NCBI GenBank assembly: GCA_028681035.1
Contig: JAQUJJ010000049.1
Span: 1 to 24,411 of the forward strand
DNA length: 24,411 nt
Direction of reading: 5' to 3'
Source of the DNA: Candidatus Cloacimonadota bacterium
GTDB taxonomy: Bacteria; Cloacimonadota; Cloacimonadia; Cloacimonadales; Cloacimonadaceae
Shown here piece after piece: positions 15,591 through 23,541 of this stretch; positions within the stretch are counted from its first letter, which is position 1, and each line of letters opens with the position of its first letter. The position numbers and the translations under genes are program-made. The notes below the pieces were generated by a model. It was not told where the DNA came from, did no database searches, and saw nothing but the letters and a program-made list of their open reading frames with translations.

Positions 15591-16886
15591 TCAGGTTTTT
15601 AGCTGCTTTTTTTCGGCAGCGGGGAAAAGTACATTATTTAGTATCAGGCGATATCCGGGAGAGTTCTTATACAGTTCCAGAATGGTCTCCGGATCGCCAA
15701 CTTTATGCTGATAATCTTCGGGATCATGCCCGCCGTAAAAGGTGAAAGTTCCCTTGCCAACGTTCCCGTGAATATATTTAACTTCATTTTGCCCCGGCAC
15801 TTCTGCCAGGATAATCACGCTTTTCTTCACTTTGTCTTTGAAAAAGGAGGTGGTTTGCCCCAAAAAACCGTCAATTATATTGGTGTGGCACTGGGTTAAC
15901 ATAGTAGGAACGGGGTCGTATTTAGCAGAAAAATCAAAGAGCTGGAAATAATCTGCCTCGGCTCCACGCAGCATAGAATAGTCGCTGGCGTCTATATCCG
16001 AAAACTCGTATTCATAAGGATTGGGGCGGATGCTAAAATTCTCGAAAGCAAAGCAGCGTTTGAAATCCAGCTTTTTATTGTATTGCGGATCTAAGCCATC
16101 GCCGTCTATTGCACTATCTACAATATCCATGTTACCTGCTGCAAGGGCAATGTCAAAAGTATCTGTAGCGGCGCACATGGCAAACATAAAGCCACCATTT
16201 ATCACATAATTCCGTATCTTTTCCGCCACTGCATGCTTTAGCTCCCAAACTTTGGAGTAGCCATGCTTTGCAGCCATTGCTTCATTGATATTCACATCGT
16301 TTTGATACCAGGTGGTGTTGCGATAAGAGCTATAAAACTTGCCAAACTGTCCGGTGAAATCCTCATGATGCAAGTGCAGCCAGTCGTAATCGTTCAGTTT
16401 TCCTTGCAGTACCTCATCATCCCAAAGCCTGTCGTATTCAATCTCTGCATATTCCAGAGCCATTGTAACCGCATCATCCCAAGGCAGGGAATTTGGCGGA
16501 ATGTAAACCGCAATCTTAGGCTCTTTTTCTAGCGTAACACTTTCCATATTGGCATCCTGAATCTCGCTGAGAATGCTTGCTACCTGGGGGGAAGAAATAG
16601 TCTCAAAACGCACTCCGCGGATGTTGCACAATACCGCTAAGGCATCGGAATCCGGGAACAAAAAGCTGCCTCCACGATAGTTTAACAGCCACTTGCCTAC
16701 AAGCTGCTCTTTCAAACCTTCAAAAGCTATGCCATAAGCTTTCAAGTGGTTGCTCTGAGTGATATCCATAGGGATTAACAGCTCCGCATGCAAAGGCGCA
16801 ATAAAGCCTGCGGTGCTTATACCCAGAAGGATAATCACACGTAGCAATACTGATTTCAACGCATAAAGATTAGCGGTACGAAACAA
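15591..16886 (-). CDS. Secreted protein of the type labelled 'asparagine synthetase B' in FCB genomes; function unknown
   Basis: The 431-residue protein starts with a signal peptide (hydrophobic core about 13-29, cut near LHA-EL). The mature protein opens with LIPMDITQSNHLKAYGIAF and has distinctive blocks WLLNYRGGSFLFPD, NDYDWLHLHHEDFTGQFGKF and GTFTFYGGHDPEDYQHKVGD. From memory, close relatives in Bacteroidota are annotated 'asparagine synthetase B'. I see no N-terminal Cys glutaminase domain and no ATP-pyrophosphatase motif, so that label is doubtful. The GGFMFAMCAATDTFDIALAAG and YGGHDPE stretches faintly recall a class I glutamine amidotransferase-like fold. The start is TTG, supported by a perfect AAGGAGG seven bases upstream. 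It is the first gene of the envelope operon and lies 7 bp from the MCE gene. Confidence 0.75.
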   Translation of the reverse strand: MFRTANLYALKSVLLRVIILLGISTAGFIAPLHAELLIPMDITQSNHLKAYGIAFEGLKEQLVGKWLLNYRGGSFLFPDSDALAVLCNIRGVRFETISSPQVASILSEIQDANMESVTLEKEPKIAVYIPPNSLPWDDAVTMALEYAEIEYDRLWDDEVLQGKLNDYDWLHLHHEDFTGQFGKFYSSYRNTTWYQNDVNINEAMAAKHGYSKVWELKHAVAEKIRNYVINGGFMFAMCAATDTFDIALAAGNMDIVDSAIDGDGLDPQYNKKLDFKRCFAFENFSIRPNPYEYEFSDIDASDYSMLRGAEADYFQLFDFSAKYDPVPTMLTQCHTNIIDGFLGQTTSFFKDKVKKSVIILAEVPGQNEVKYIHGNVGKGTFTFYGGHDPEDYQHKVGDPETILELYKNSPGYRLILNNVLFPAAEKKQLKT

Positions 16887-16953
16887 GCTTTTTCCTCCTT
16901 AAGATTAAGCGTCAGCTACAAAAACTGCATTTTGGTGTCATGCTCCTCTACCA

Positions 16954-16973
16954 TGTCTTTCACTGTCAAGACA
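16954..16973 (-). promoter_or_regulatory. Inverted repeat over a possible -35 box upstream of the envelope operon
   Basis: TGTCTT (16954-16959) and AAGACA (16968-16973) form a perfect 6-bp inverted repeat around 8 bases. The right half overlaps a minus-strand TTGACA (16970-16965). It lies about 70-90 bp upstream of the TTG start of the first operon gene. No good -10 box is found at the right spacing, so an operator or promoter role is only a suggestion. Confidence 0.3.
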
Positions 16974-17551
16974 ATTCTTAAAAACAGCGTAATATCCAGC
17001 CTCTGAGACCCAAATTTCTCTCCATTTTTGCACCTGCTTTAGAAAGTTTAGCATACACTTAACACACATCGTAAAGCAAGGGGAAAAAAAAGCCCACTTT
17101 GGTGTTTTTTAAAGTTAGTTTCCTGATTTTGGTTGTCATCTAAGTGGGTGATAAAGCATGCAACTAAATGCAAAATAGCTGTTATCTATAATAGATGCTT
17201 CCAAGACTGTGCAATCTATGCAATTATGTGAGATTGCTTCCCTTTTGCATACCAGCACAACCCTCATTCACCTGCCAGAACACAGAGCTTAATACTTGTT
17301 TATAGCCTCCACCCTCTCGATACCTCGACTTTTTAAGATACTGTTATTGACAAGATTGCAGCAAGGAAACATTAAGAAAAACGACTGTAGTCTGATGTCC
17401 GGATGATTCTTTAGGTGGAGAGTTAATGATATTCGGTCGCATTACAGAAAAACAATCCAGATGGCAAACTAGGTATTTGTTTTACTGTGTATCTAGAATA
17501 TGAAACATAATGTTTTACAGGATATAAGAAAACCGAAGGGAAGAAGATCAG

Positions 17552-17637
17552 GCTTGTTTTGTTCTTTGAAGTATATAGAGTGTTTATGTGTTGGTGTGCT
17601 GGGGTGCGGGAGTGCTGATGTGGAAAAGGTGGAAATT
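17552..17637 (+). repeat. Dispersed element copy 2: conserved head plus short degenerate 8-bp array
   Basis: Positions 17552-17593 repeat the head found at 426-469. An 8-base periodic stretch follows: GTGTTGGT (17588-17595), GTGCTGGG, GTGCGGGA, GTGCTGAT (17612-17619), then an A-rich end unit and GTGGAAAT, much like the end of copy 1. This copy has about half as many units and a different unit sequence, although the GT start and the 8-base step are kept. It lies about 100 bp upstream of the start codon of the propeller protein gene. Confidence 0.7.
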
Positions 17638-17740
17638 AACAAAGGACACAATATTCTGCTTGACTTAATACTCGCATATTGTTCTAATAGATTTGTGCTT
17701 TGTTTGTGAGTTATATGCTAGAAGTAACAAGGAGACAACA

Positions 17741-19987
17741 ATGAAGAAAGTAACTATGATAATCTTAAGCTTATTTTTTGTTTTTCAAGCAGTCCTGCTA
17801 TCGGCTCAAAGCCCTCAAAGTATCAATTGCACTGATGGACATCGGGCTACTTGTACGGCTATGGAGGCGGATTATCTTTGGGTAGGCTCTGAAGGGGGGT
17901 TACTTAGGATAAATGTTTTTACGCAGGAAAGAACTTTTTACAATATCTGTAACTCTGGGTTACCGAGTAACATCATATATTGCATTGCCATAGATAATCT
18001 TGGAGTGAAATGGATTAGTACGGAAATGGGCGTGGTATGCTTTGATGGCTCCAATTGGACGCCTGTTCATGTTTCACTAAGCTCTGGATATTCGGGCATT
18101 CTTACGAGAATTAAAGCTATAGGCTTTGGAGTTAATGGCGTAAAATGGTTCATGGGTCTATATTCATTATATCGCTTTGATGGTGAAACATGGGAGGAAC
18201 GCTTGATGTATGGTATAATGGATTACCGGAGCATGAAAGTGGATGGTCAGGGGAATGTGTGGTTTTTAGGGCGCAATTCATCGGATTATTATCAGTATCG
18301 TTTATACAGATATAATGGGACAGATTTGGAAATAATCAATACACATACATCTGGAATGCTGGCAAACTATGCTGCCTCGATAAATGTTGACGAATCAGGG
18401 AGGTTGTGGGTATGCCATTGCATACATTACGATTACAATGGTGAAGTAGATTTTGTGGGAGGGCTTTCTTGTTTTGATGGCACAACCTGGACTACTTACT
18501 ATAGTGAGACATCTTTGCTACCAATTCTTGGTTCCTATGCAATTGCTTTTAATGATTTAGGGACAGCTTGGATCGGTAGTTTCGGACAGCTTACTAGTTT
18601 TGATGGTACAAATTGGGCATCATATAGTATTCCCGATTCTGTAAATGTTGGTTACTCAACTTTCAATGTTGATATCCTTGGCAGATTGTGGATGTCTGCG
18701 TATTCTCCAAGTGAAAATGAAGGTCTGGCAATATTTGATGGAGCAGTCTGGACAACCCTTGCAATCAGCAATTCAGGCTTGAGGACAAACATACTAAAAG
18801 GTGCTTTTCGTGATTCAGAGGGAAACATGTGGTTTGGTTCATATAAGGGTTTACATAAATACGATGGCAATACATGGATAAATTACAACACAAACAACTC
18901 ACTTATTCCCGCAAACGATGTTAACTGTATCGCTGAAGATGCTCAGGGGATATTCTGGATTGGGATAGGAAATCGGCTCTTTCGTTTTGATGGCACTAAT
19001 TGGGCTGAGAGGCTTTACTATAACTCTACAATAAACGATATTGCTATCGATTCTCAGGGGATGAAATGGTATGCTGTAAATGATTCCCAATATGGGGGAT
19101 TGATTTGGGATGATGGCTTTTTGCTGGATTTGGTAAATCTTCAATCAACGGGAATACCCAGCAACAGGATTAACAGTATAACGATAGATGCGGATGATGT
19201 GTTATGGCTTAGCTGCAACGACAACAACTATCAAGGGTGCGGTCTTACATATTTCGACGGTGAAAATAGTATGACTTTCGATACGTCTAATTCACCTCTG
19301 CCCAGCAATAATATTTCAAGCATTGTGGTTGATTCCCAAAACGCGAAATGGATTTCTACGGATAATGGCTTAGCGTGCTTAGATAACTTTGAATGGACGA
19401 TATACAACGCTCCAAATTCCTTAATGACAAGCAACAGTTTTGGAGCTATGACCGTTGACTCGAATGATAAATTATGGATGCTATTAGTACTTGATTCATG
19501 GGGTTATTACTATGACAACAAACTTGTTAGTTTTGATGGAGATACTTGGCAAATTCATGATAATGTTGCTGAATCACTCTATAAAGTGAACTGGCTTTTC
19601 CCATACTCTGATAGCAGCATATTGATGGGTTCCAGCAATTATGCAATCGGGATGATTAAGTATAGTGAAAATGGCTTTGTAAATAATACTGATTTCGTAG
19701 AAAAGCCTAACGCTAGTTTCTCTTTGACCAACTATCCTAACCCTTTTACTGCTAGCACAAACATTAGCTTCGTAATCAATAAGGCTACACCGGTGGAGCT
19801 GAAGGTATTCAACCTGAAAGGGCAGTTGGTAAAAACGCTTTATAATAACGTGCTCTCCAAAGGACAGCAGCAGCTTAGCTGGGATGGAACGGATAACGAT
19901 AATCGGAGTACGGCACAAGGGATTTATCTTTACAGGCTCAGCACTCCCGAGGGTAGTAGTATCCGTAAACTGATTAGATTAAAGTAA
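17741..19987 (+). CDS. Secreted beta-propeller protein (two-component-regulator-propeller type repeats) with C-terminal sorting domain
   Basis: The 748-residue protein has a signal peptide (about 1-22, MKKVTMIILSLFFVFQAVLL then SAQ). About 13 blade-like repeats follow, each with an (L/K/A)W(I/F/V/M)-type strand, then a (F/Y)DG-x-x-W turn, as in KWISTEMGVVCFDGSNW, AWIGSFGQLTSFDGTNW, MWFGSYKGLHKYDGNTW and FWIGIGNRLFRFDGTNW. Such repeats form the sensor propellers of hybrid two-component systems, but no kinase or membrane helix follows here. The last roughly 80 residues are a FlgD-like/T9SS-type sorting domain (NYPNPFTAST, KVFNLKGQLVKTL, LSWDGTDNDN, QGIYLYRL). It is probably a surface or secreted protein with an unknown ligand. 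The frame is open to 17693, but the ATG at 17741 has AAGGAG six bases upstream and gives a good signal peptide. Confidence 0.88.
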   Translation: MKKVTMIILSLFFVFQAVLLSAQSPQSINCTDGHRATCTAMEADYLWVGSEGGLLRINVFTQERTFYNICNSGLPSNIIYCIAIDNLGVKWISTEMGVVCFDGSNWTPVHVSLSSGYSGILTRIKAIGFGVNGVKWFMGLYSLYRFDGETWEERLMYGIMDYRSMKVDGQGNVWFLGRNSSDYYQYRLYRYNGTDLEIINTHTSGMLANYAASINVDESGRLWVCHCIHYDYNGEVDFVGGLSCFDGTTWTTYYSETSLLPILGSYAIAFNDLGTAWIGSFGQLTSFDGTNWASYSIPDSVNVGYSTFNVDILGRLWMSAYSPSENEGLAIFDGAVWTTLAISNSGLRTNILKGAFRDSEGNMWFGSYKGLHKYDGNTWINYNTNNSLIPANDVNCIAEDAQGIFWIGIGNRLFRFDGTNWAERLYYNSTINDIAIDSQGMKWYAVNDSQYGGLIWDDGFLLDLVNLQSTGIPSNRINSITIDADDVLWLSCNDNNYQGCGLTYFDGENSMTFDTSNSPLPSNNISSIVVDSQNAKWISTDNGLACLDNFEWTIYNAPNSLMTSNSFGAMTVDSNDKLWMLLVLDSWGYYYDNKLVSFDGDTWQIHDNVAESLYKVNWLFPYSDSSILMGSSNYAIGMIKYSENGFVNNTDFVEKPNASFSLTNYPNPFTASTNISFVINKATPVELKVFNLKGQLVKTLYNNVLSKGQQQLSWDGTDNDNRSTAQGIYLYRLSTPEGSSIRKLIRLK

Positions 19988-19999
19988 ATAGGGGATATA

Positions 20000-20848
20000 A
20001 TGGAAAGAATTGTAGTACTAATAGCGATGATGTTGATATGCAGCATCGGGCTTTTGTTCGCTAAAAAGGTGGTAAATCCCAGTGATTTCTGGACTGGCTC
20101 GTATTGTGTGCAGAAATGCGCAAAAACTCCCTTACCCGAAGTAAAAGTTATTGAAGCTAAGGTGGAAGATAAATGGCAGACATATCCCTTGGTGGATTTC
20201 CCGCCTGTGTTTTGGGAGTGGAATCGCGAACGGCGGCTGGAATATTTGGATATCTTTAAAGAAATGCTGGAAAAAGGCGCGGGAGCAAGCCGTAAACCGC
20301 AGTTATCGGGTCCGCATAATGGCATGGTAGCCACCTATGGAGCAGCTCGCAAAGATAGCTTTTTTAAGCTAAACAATGCTGTAAAAGGCACTGGTTTCCT
20401 GCCCAAAGCCTCTAAACTGCCAGAAATAATTGAGCTGCTGGAAACTACTATTGATGCGCCATTAGGAGAGAAACTGGCAGTGTTGGATAGTTTGTACAAG
20501 CAAGCAGAAGATGTATTTGCCGCCGATAGGATTATTTCGCTGGAGCTGTATTCCGAACCCGGCTATACTACTCAGACCTTTCTGAACCAGATGCTTAATC
20601 CTGCTTGTGTAACTGTGTTTCTTGATATACCCACTTTTAAGATTAAGCAGATTGCGCGTCTTGTGCACCCTGAAGACCCTAACTTAACTGCCTATGAGCA
20701 GCAGGCTTGCCACTATGTGAACCTGATACACAGCTATTTTCACGGTAAGTTTCCCAGAGATTACATCGCCGTGATTTATTACAACATAGAAATATACGAC
20801 AGTTCCCCCGGTAGACTGGATGCACGGGGAACTAAAATAACACCATAG
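20000..20848 (+). CDS. Secreted protein of unknown function
   Basis: I do not recognise this 282-residue protein. It has a clear signal peptide (about 1-21, ending GLLFA) and no other membrane segment. The mature part opens with PSDFWTGSYCVQKC, whose Cys pair could form a disulfide. A Trp/Pro-rich stretch follows (PPVFWEWNRERRLEYLDIFKEML), then helical regions and a Cys/His-containing segment (EQQACHYVNLIHSYFHG, about 233-249). No protease, lectin or sorting motif is evident. The ATG has AGGGG four bases upstream and lies 12 bp after the propeller gene; hflX starts 8 bp downstream. All three are probably co-transcribed, but the first two act outside the cytoplasm and HflX inside, so shared function is not implied. 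Confidence 0.75.
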   Translation: MERIVVLIAMMLICSIGLLFAKKVVNPSDFWTGSYCVQKCAKTPLPEVKVIEAKVEDKWQTYPLVDFPPVFWEWNRERRLEYLDIFKEMLEKGAGASRKPQLSGPHNGMVATYGAARKDSFFKLNNAVKGTGFLPKASKLPEIIELLETTIDAPLGEKLAVLDSLYKQAEDVFAADRIISLELYSEPGYTTQTFLNQMLNPACVTVFLDIPTFKIKQIARLVHPEDPNLTAYEQQACHYVNLIHSYFHGKFPRDYIAVIYYNIEIYDSSPGRLDARGTKITP

Positions 20849-20856
20849 AAGGATAT

Positions 20857-22179
20857 ATGAGTTTTGATGAATTTGACGAACTGGACGAATTTGAGCTAGA
20901 ACCGGACGATTGGGAAGAGCTGGAGCGGATAGAAAAAACCGCCTTCATCGCTGCCTTAGTGCGCCAAGGCGAGTCTGACGCAGAAAGCAAAGATACGATA
21001 AAGGAGATGGAGCGTTTAGCCGATACAGCCGGCATACAAATACTGGGAAGTTACACCCAAAAGCGTAACGCCCCGGAACGCAGCACTTTCTTTGGCAAAG
21101 GTTTCTTAAGCGACATAAGCATTAAAATGCAGCAGGCGCAAGCTGAGTTACTTATTGTGAATGAAGAGCTTAGCCCAGTGCAAGGCAGAAACATAGAGAA
21201 AACCTTTGGGATTAAGGTGATTGACCGCACCGAGGTTATCCTCAGCATCTTTCACGAACATGCCAAAACCAAGGAAGCTAAGCTACAGGTAGGCTTGGCA
21301 GAGCTGGAATATCAGCTTCCGCGCTTGAAGAGGCTGTGGGGGCATTTCGATAAAGAGCGTGGCGGTGCCAGAGGAGCCGGAGGCAGCGCTGCTAGAGGTA
21401 TGGGAGAGAAACAGATTGAGATAGATAAACGCCTTATCAAAACGAATATCCGCAAGATAAATAACGCTATTGCACGCATCACCTCGCAAAAGGAAACGCA
21501 ACGTAAGCAAAGAGAGAAATCCAAGAAAGTATGCCTTGTAGGCTATACTAATGCAGGCAAATCTACGCTGTTTAATCGCCTTACACATGCGGGCGTGCTG
21601 GTAGAAGACCGCCTTTTTGCCACTCTGGATTCCACCTCCCGCCAGCTAAAGCTATCAACAGGAAACCCCATTGTGCTTTCGGACACGGTGGGCTTCATTT
21701 CCAAGCTTCCGCACCACCTTGTAGCATCATTCAAGGCTACCCTCATGGAAGTTCAGGATGCAGACATGCTGCTGCATATGGTGGATGTGGCTGATGATAG
21801 GTTCGAGTATTATATCCAGGAAGTAAATTCCGTTTTGGCGCAAATAAATGCTATAGATATACCTCAGATTATGGTGTTCAATAAAATTGATAACCTGAAC
21901 GACCAGTTGCTTAGCTTGCTTGTACGCCGTTACCCTGAAGCAGCCTTTATCTCAGCTTCGATGGATAGAAATATCGATACTCTGTTGGCAAAAGTGGAAA
22001 CGCAGGTCATGGGCAACCAAACTGTTAAATTGTTGCTGCCATACGACAAGGCAGCACTCGTTTCCAGGCTCCACGAAATAGCCGTAATCACAGCAGAAGA
22101 ATACCTAGAGGACGGTATCCATCTAGAGCTACAAATCGGTAAGGATGATGTTTATATGGTTAAGGAGTATATGGTTTAA
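20857..22179 (+). CDS. hflX: HflX GTPase (ribosome-associated)
   Basis: HflX is a cytoplasmic GTPase that binds the 50S subunit and splits stalled or stress-inactivated ribosomes. The 440 residues contain the HflX N-terminal domain (about 45-165, with RSTFFGKGFLSDI and FGIKVIDRTEVILSIFHEHA), a Gly/Ala/Arg-rich hinge (GGARGAGGSAARGMGEKQIEID, 169-190), a coiled linker and the G domain. The G motifs are G1 GYTNAGKS (229-236), G3 DTVGF (276-280), G4 NKID (342-345) and G5 SAS (366-368). An extra very acidic start (about 3-25, mostly Asp/Glu) precedes the family core. AAGGA lies five bases before the ATG. The stop overlaps the end of the convergent CoA-transferase gene by 4 bp. Confidence 0.95.
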   Translation: MSFDEFDELDEFELEPDDWEELERIEKTAFIAALVRQGESDAESKDTIKEMERLADTAGIQILGSYTQKRNAPERSTFFGKGFLSDISIKMQQAQAELLIVNEELSPVQGRNIEKTFGIKVIDRTEVILSIFHEHAKTKEAKLQVGLAELEYQLPRLKRLWGHFDKERGGARGAGGSAARGMGEKQIEIDKRLIKTNIRKINNAIARITSQKETQRKQREKSKKVCLVGYTNAGKSTLFNRLTHAGVLVEDRLFATLDSTSRQLKLSTGNPIVLSDTVGFISKLPHHLVASFKATLMEVQDADMLLHMVDVADDRFEYYIQEVNSVLAQINAIDIPQIMVFNKIDNLNDQLLSLLVRRYPEAAFISASMDRNIDTLLAKVETQVMGNQTVKLLLPYDKAALVSRLHEIAVITAEEYLEDGIHLELQIGKDDVYMVKEYMV

Positions 22180-22829
22180 AACCTATTTATCACACATGGA
22201 ATAACCAAATCTGCTTCTGTGGCTTTTATCACTTCTTCCACAGTAAGTCCCTCGGCGATCTCGATGAGCGTTAAGCCTTCGGGGCGAAATTCCATAACTG
22301 CCATATCGGTGATGATAACTCGTACTTTCCCTTTGGCGGTGAGAGGCAAGGTGCACTTTTTCAAGATTTTGGGATTACCGTATTTATCAGAGTGCTCCAT
22401 GGCTACGATAACTTTCTTTGCGCCAGTTACCAAGTCCATTGCGCCTCCCATACCGGGAACCATCTTGCCTGGTATCATCCAGTTTGCCAGGTTTCCTTCT
22501 TGATCTACCTGCAAAGCACCAAGAACGGTGATATCTATATGTCCGCCGCGAATGATAGCAAAGCTCAAGGCTGAATCGAAGTAACTCGACCCTGGCAGAG
22601 CAGTAATGAATCCGCCACCAGCATTTATCAAATCTTTATCTTCTTTTCCTGGCTCGGGGTTGGGTCCTATCCTTAGCATGCCATTTTCAGATTGGAATAC
22701 CACATGAACACCGTCAGGAATATGGTTAACCGCTTCTGTAGGAAGCCCGATTCCAAGGTTCACAAAATCGCCGTCTTTCAGTTCTTTTGCGATACGTGCA
22801 CCGATCATAGCTCTTTTATCATTTGCCAT
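22176..22829 (-). CDS. atoA: 3-oxoacid/acetoacetate-type CoA-transferase, subunit B
   Basis: This is the beta subunit of a family I CoA-transferase, which moves CoA between short-chain acids such as acetate, acetoacetate, butyrate or succinate. The catalytic Glu is E48 in QSENG; the enzyme forms a glutamyl-CoA intermediate there. Other family blocks are NLGIGLPTEAVNHIPDG (24-40) and MVPGMGGAMDLVTGAK. The position usually held by Gly in the ENGxxG motif is Arg (R53, codon AGG). The frame is open to a TTG at 22835, but the ATG at 22829 has AAGGAGG seven bases upstream and lies 2 bp after the subunit A stop, giving 217 residues. The exact acids cannot be told from sequence. The symbol reflects family membership only. 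Confidence 0.9.
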   Translation of the reverse strand: MANDKRAMIGARIAKELKDGDFVNLGIGLPTEAVNHIPDGVHVVFQSENGMLRIGPNPEPGKEDKDLINAGGGFITALPGSSYFDSALSFAIIRGGHIDITVLGALQVDQEGNLANWMIPGKMVPGMGGAMDLVTGAKKVIVAMEHSDKYGNPKILKKCTLPLTAKGKVRVIITDMAVMEFRPEGLTLIEIAEGLTVEEVIKATEADLVIPCVINRF

Positions 22830-22831
22830 TT

Positions 22832-23488
22832 TCAAGCCTCCTTTGTCATAACAAGATAGTTAACGAACACACCCGGGCAGACGACCAGTTCGGGATCAAT
22901 CTCGCCAATTTCGACAATCTCGTCCACTTCGGCTATCGTGATTTTACCTGCCATCGCCATGATGGGATTGCTATTTCGGGAAGTTTTGCTAAAAGTTAAG
23001 TTACCCATTTTATCTGCCTTATGGGCGCGAATTATCGCATAATCGGAAGCGATTGCAGGCTCAAGAATATAGTCTTTTCCATCACTGTTGATAATTTGCT
23101 TACCTTCTTCCACCACTGTTCCCAAGCCTGTGGGGGTAAGCACGCCGCCCAAGCCAGCACCGAAAGCCCTAACTCTTTCCATCAAGGTGCCTTGAGGTAC
23201 CAGTTCGATAGCAATTTCTCCGGCATTCATTTGGGCTTGGATAGCTCTATTGGTGCCTAGGTGGGAAACCTGAGCACTTTTTACCAGATGGTTTACAACA
23301 AGCTTTCCTATTCCTCGGTCTTCCCAATCGGAAGCGATTACGATGATATGCAAATCGCCAACTTTCTGTTCAACAAGAGCGTCTATAATAGTTTCCGGTG
23401 CTCCCGCAGCAAGAAAGCCACCTATGGCAATTCTGCTACCGGGCGTAATCATGGTTGCTGCTTCTGCGGCAGTAATTAGTTTTACCAT
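22832..23488 (-). CDS. atoD: 3-oxoacid/acetoacetate-type CoA-transferase, subunit A
   Basis: This 218-residue subunit binds CoA and pairs with subunit B from the next gene. Family signatures are GSRIAIGGFLAAGAPETIIDAL (17-38) and the Gly-rich GAGLGGVLTPTGLGT (110-124), which forms part of the active-site oxyanion region. DYILEPAIASDYAIIRAHKADKMGNL also matches the AtoD/ScoA family. AAGGAG lies six bases before the ATG. The ribosome binding site of subunit B is encoded in its last codons, which keeps the two subunits in step. In an amino-acid fermenter it would link acyl-CoA intermediates to excreted acids. This role is inference. Confidence 0.92.
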   Translation of the reverse strand: MVKLITAAEAATMITPGSRIAIGGFLAAGAPETIIDALVEQKVGDLHIIVIASDWEDRGIGKLVVNHLVKSAQVSHLGTNRAIQAQMNAGEIAIELVPQGTLMERVRAFGAGLGGVLTPTGLGTVVEEGKQIINSDGKDYILEPAIASDYAIIRAHKADKMGNLTFSKTSRNSNPIMAMAGKITIAEVDEIVEIGEIDPELVVCPGVFVNYLVMTKEA

Positions 23489-23541
23489 GCGAACTCCTTA
23501 TATGCGTATTTTATAGAATATTAAGCATTAGCTAGCTACTG

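Larger units (their letters stand above)
16887..17740. other. Long non-coding gap between divergent operons
   Basis: This 854-bp gap should hold the promoters of both flanking operons. I see no convincing gene; the plus-strand frame at 17500-17709 mostly reads through the dispersed repeat. Visible items are an inverted repeat TGTCTT/AAGACA (16954-16959, 16968-16973) covering a minus-strand TTGACA, a wider CCCACTT/AAGTGGG pair (17093-17099, 17142-17148), a block (17306-17317) shared with 291-302, a plus-strand TTGACA at 17347, and the second octamer-repeat element. The stretch is AT-rich. Confidence 0.6.

Noticed and set aside
17093..17148. CCCACTT/AAGTGGG inverted pair and a nearby CAC-TTTG-GTG hairpin followed by T's, as a terminator
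   Set aside because: The arms are 42 bases apart or only 3 bp long, and no gene runs into this gap from either side.
17500..17709. 69-residue plus-strand open frame
   Set aside because: It covers the second repeat element, has no family resemblance and its end overlaps the upstream extension of the propeller gene.
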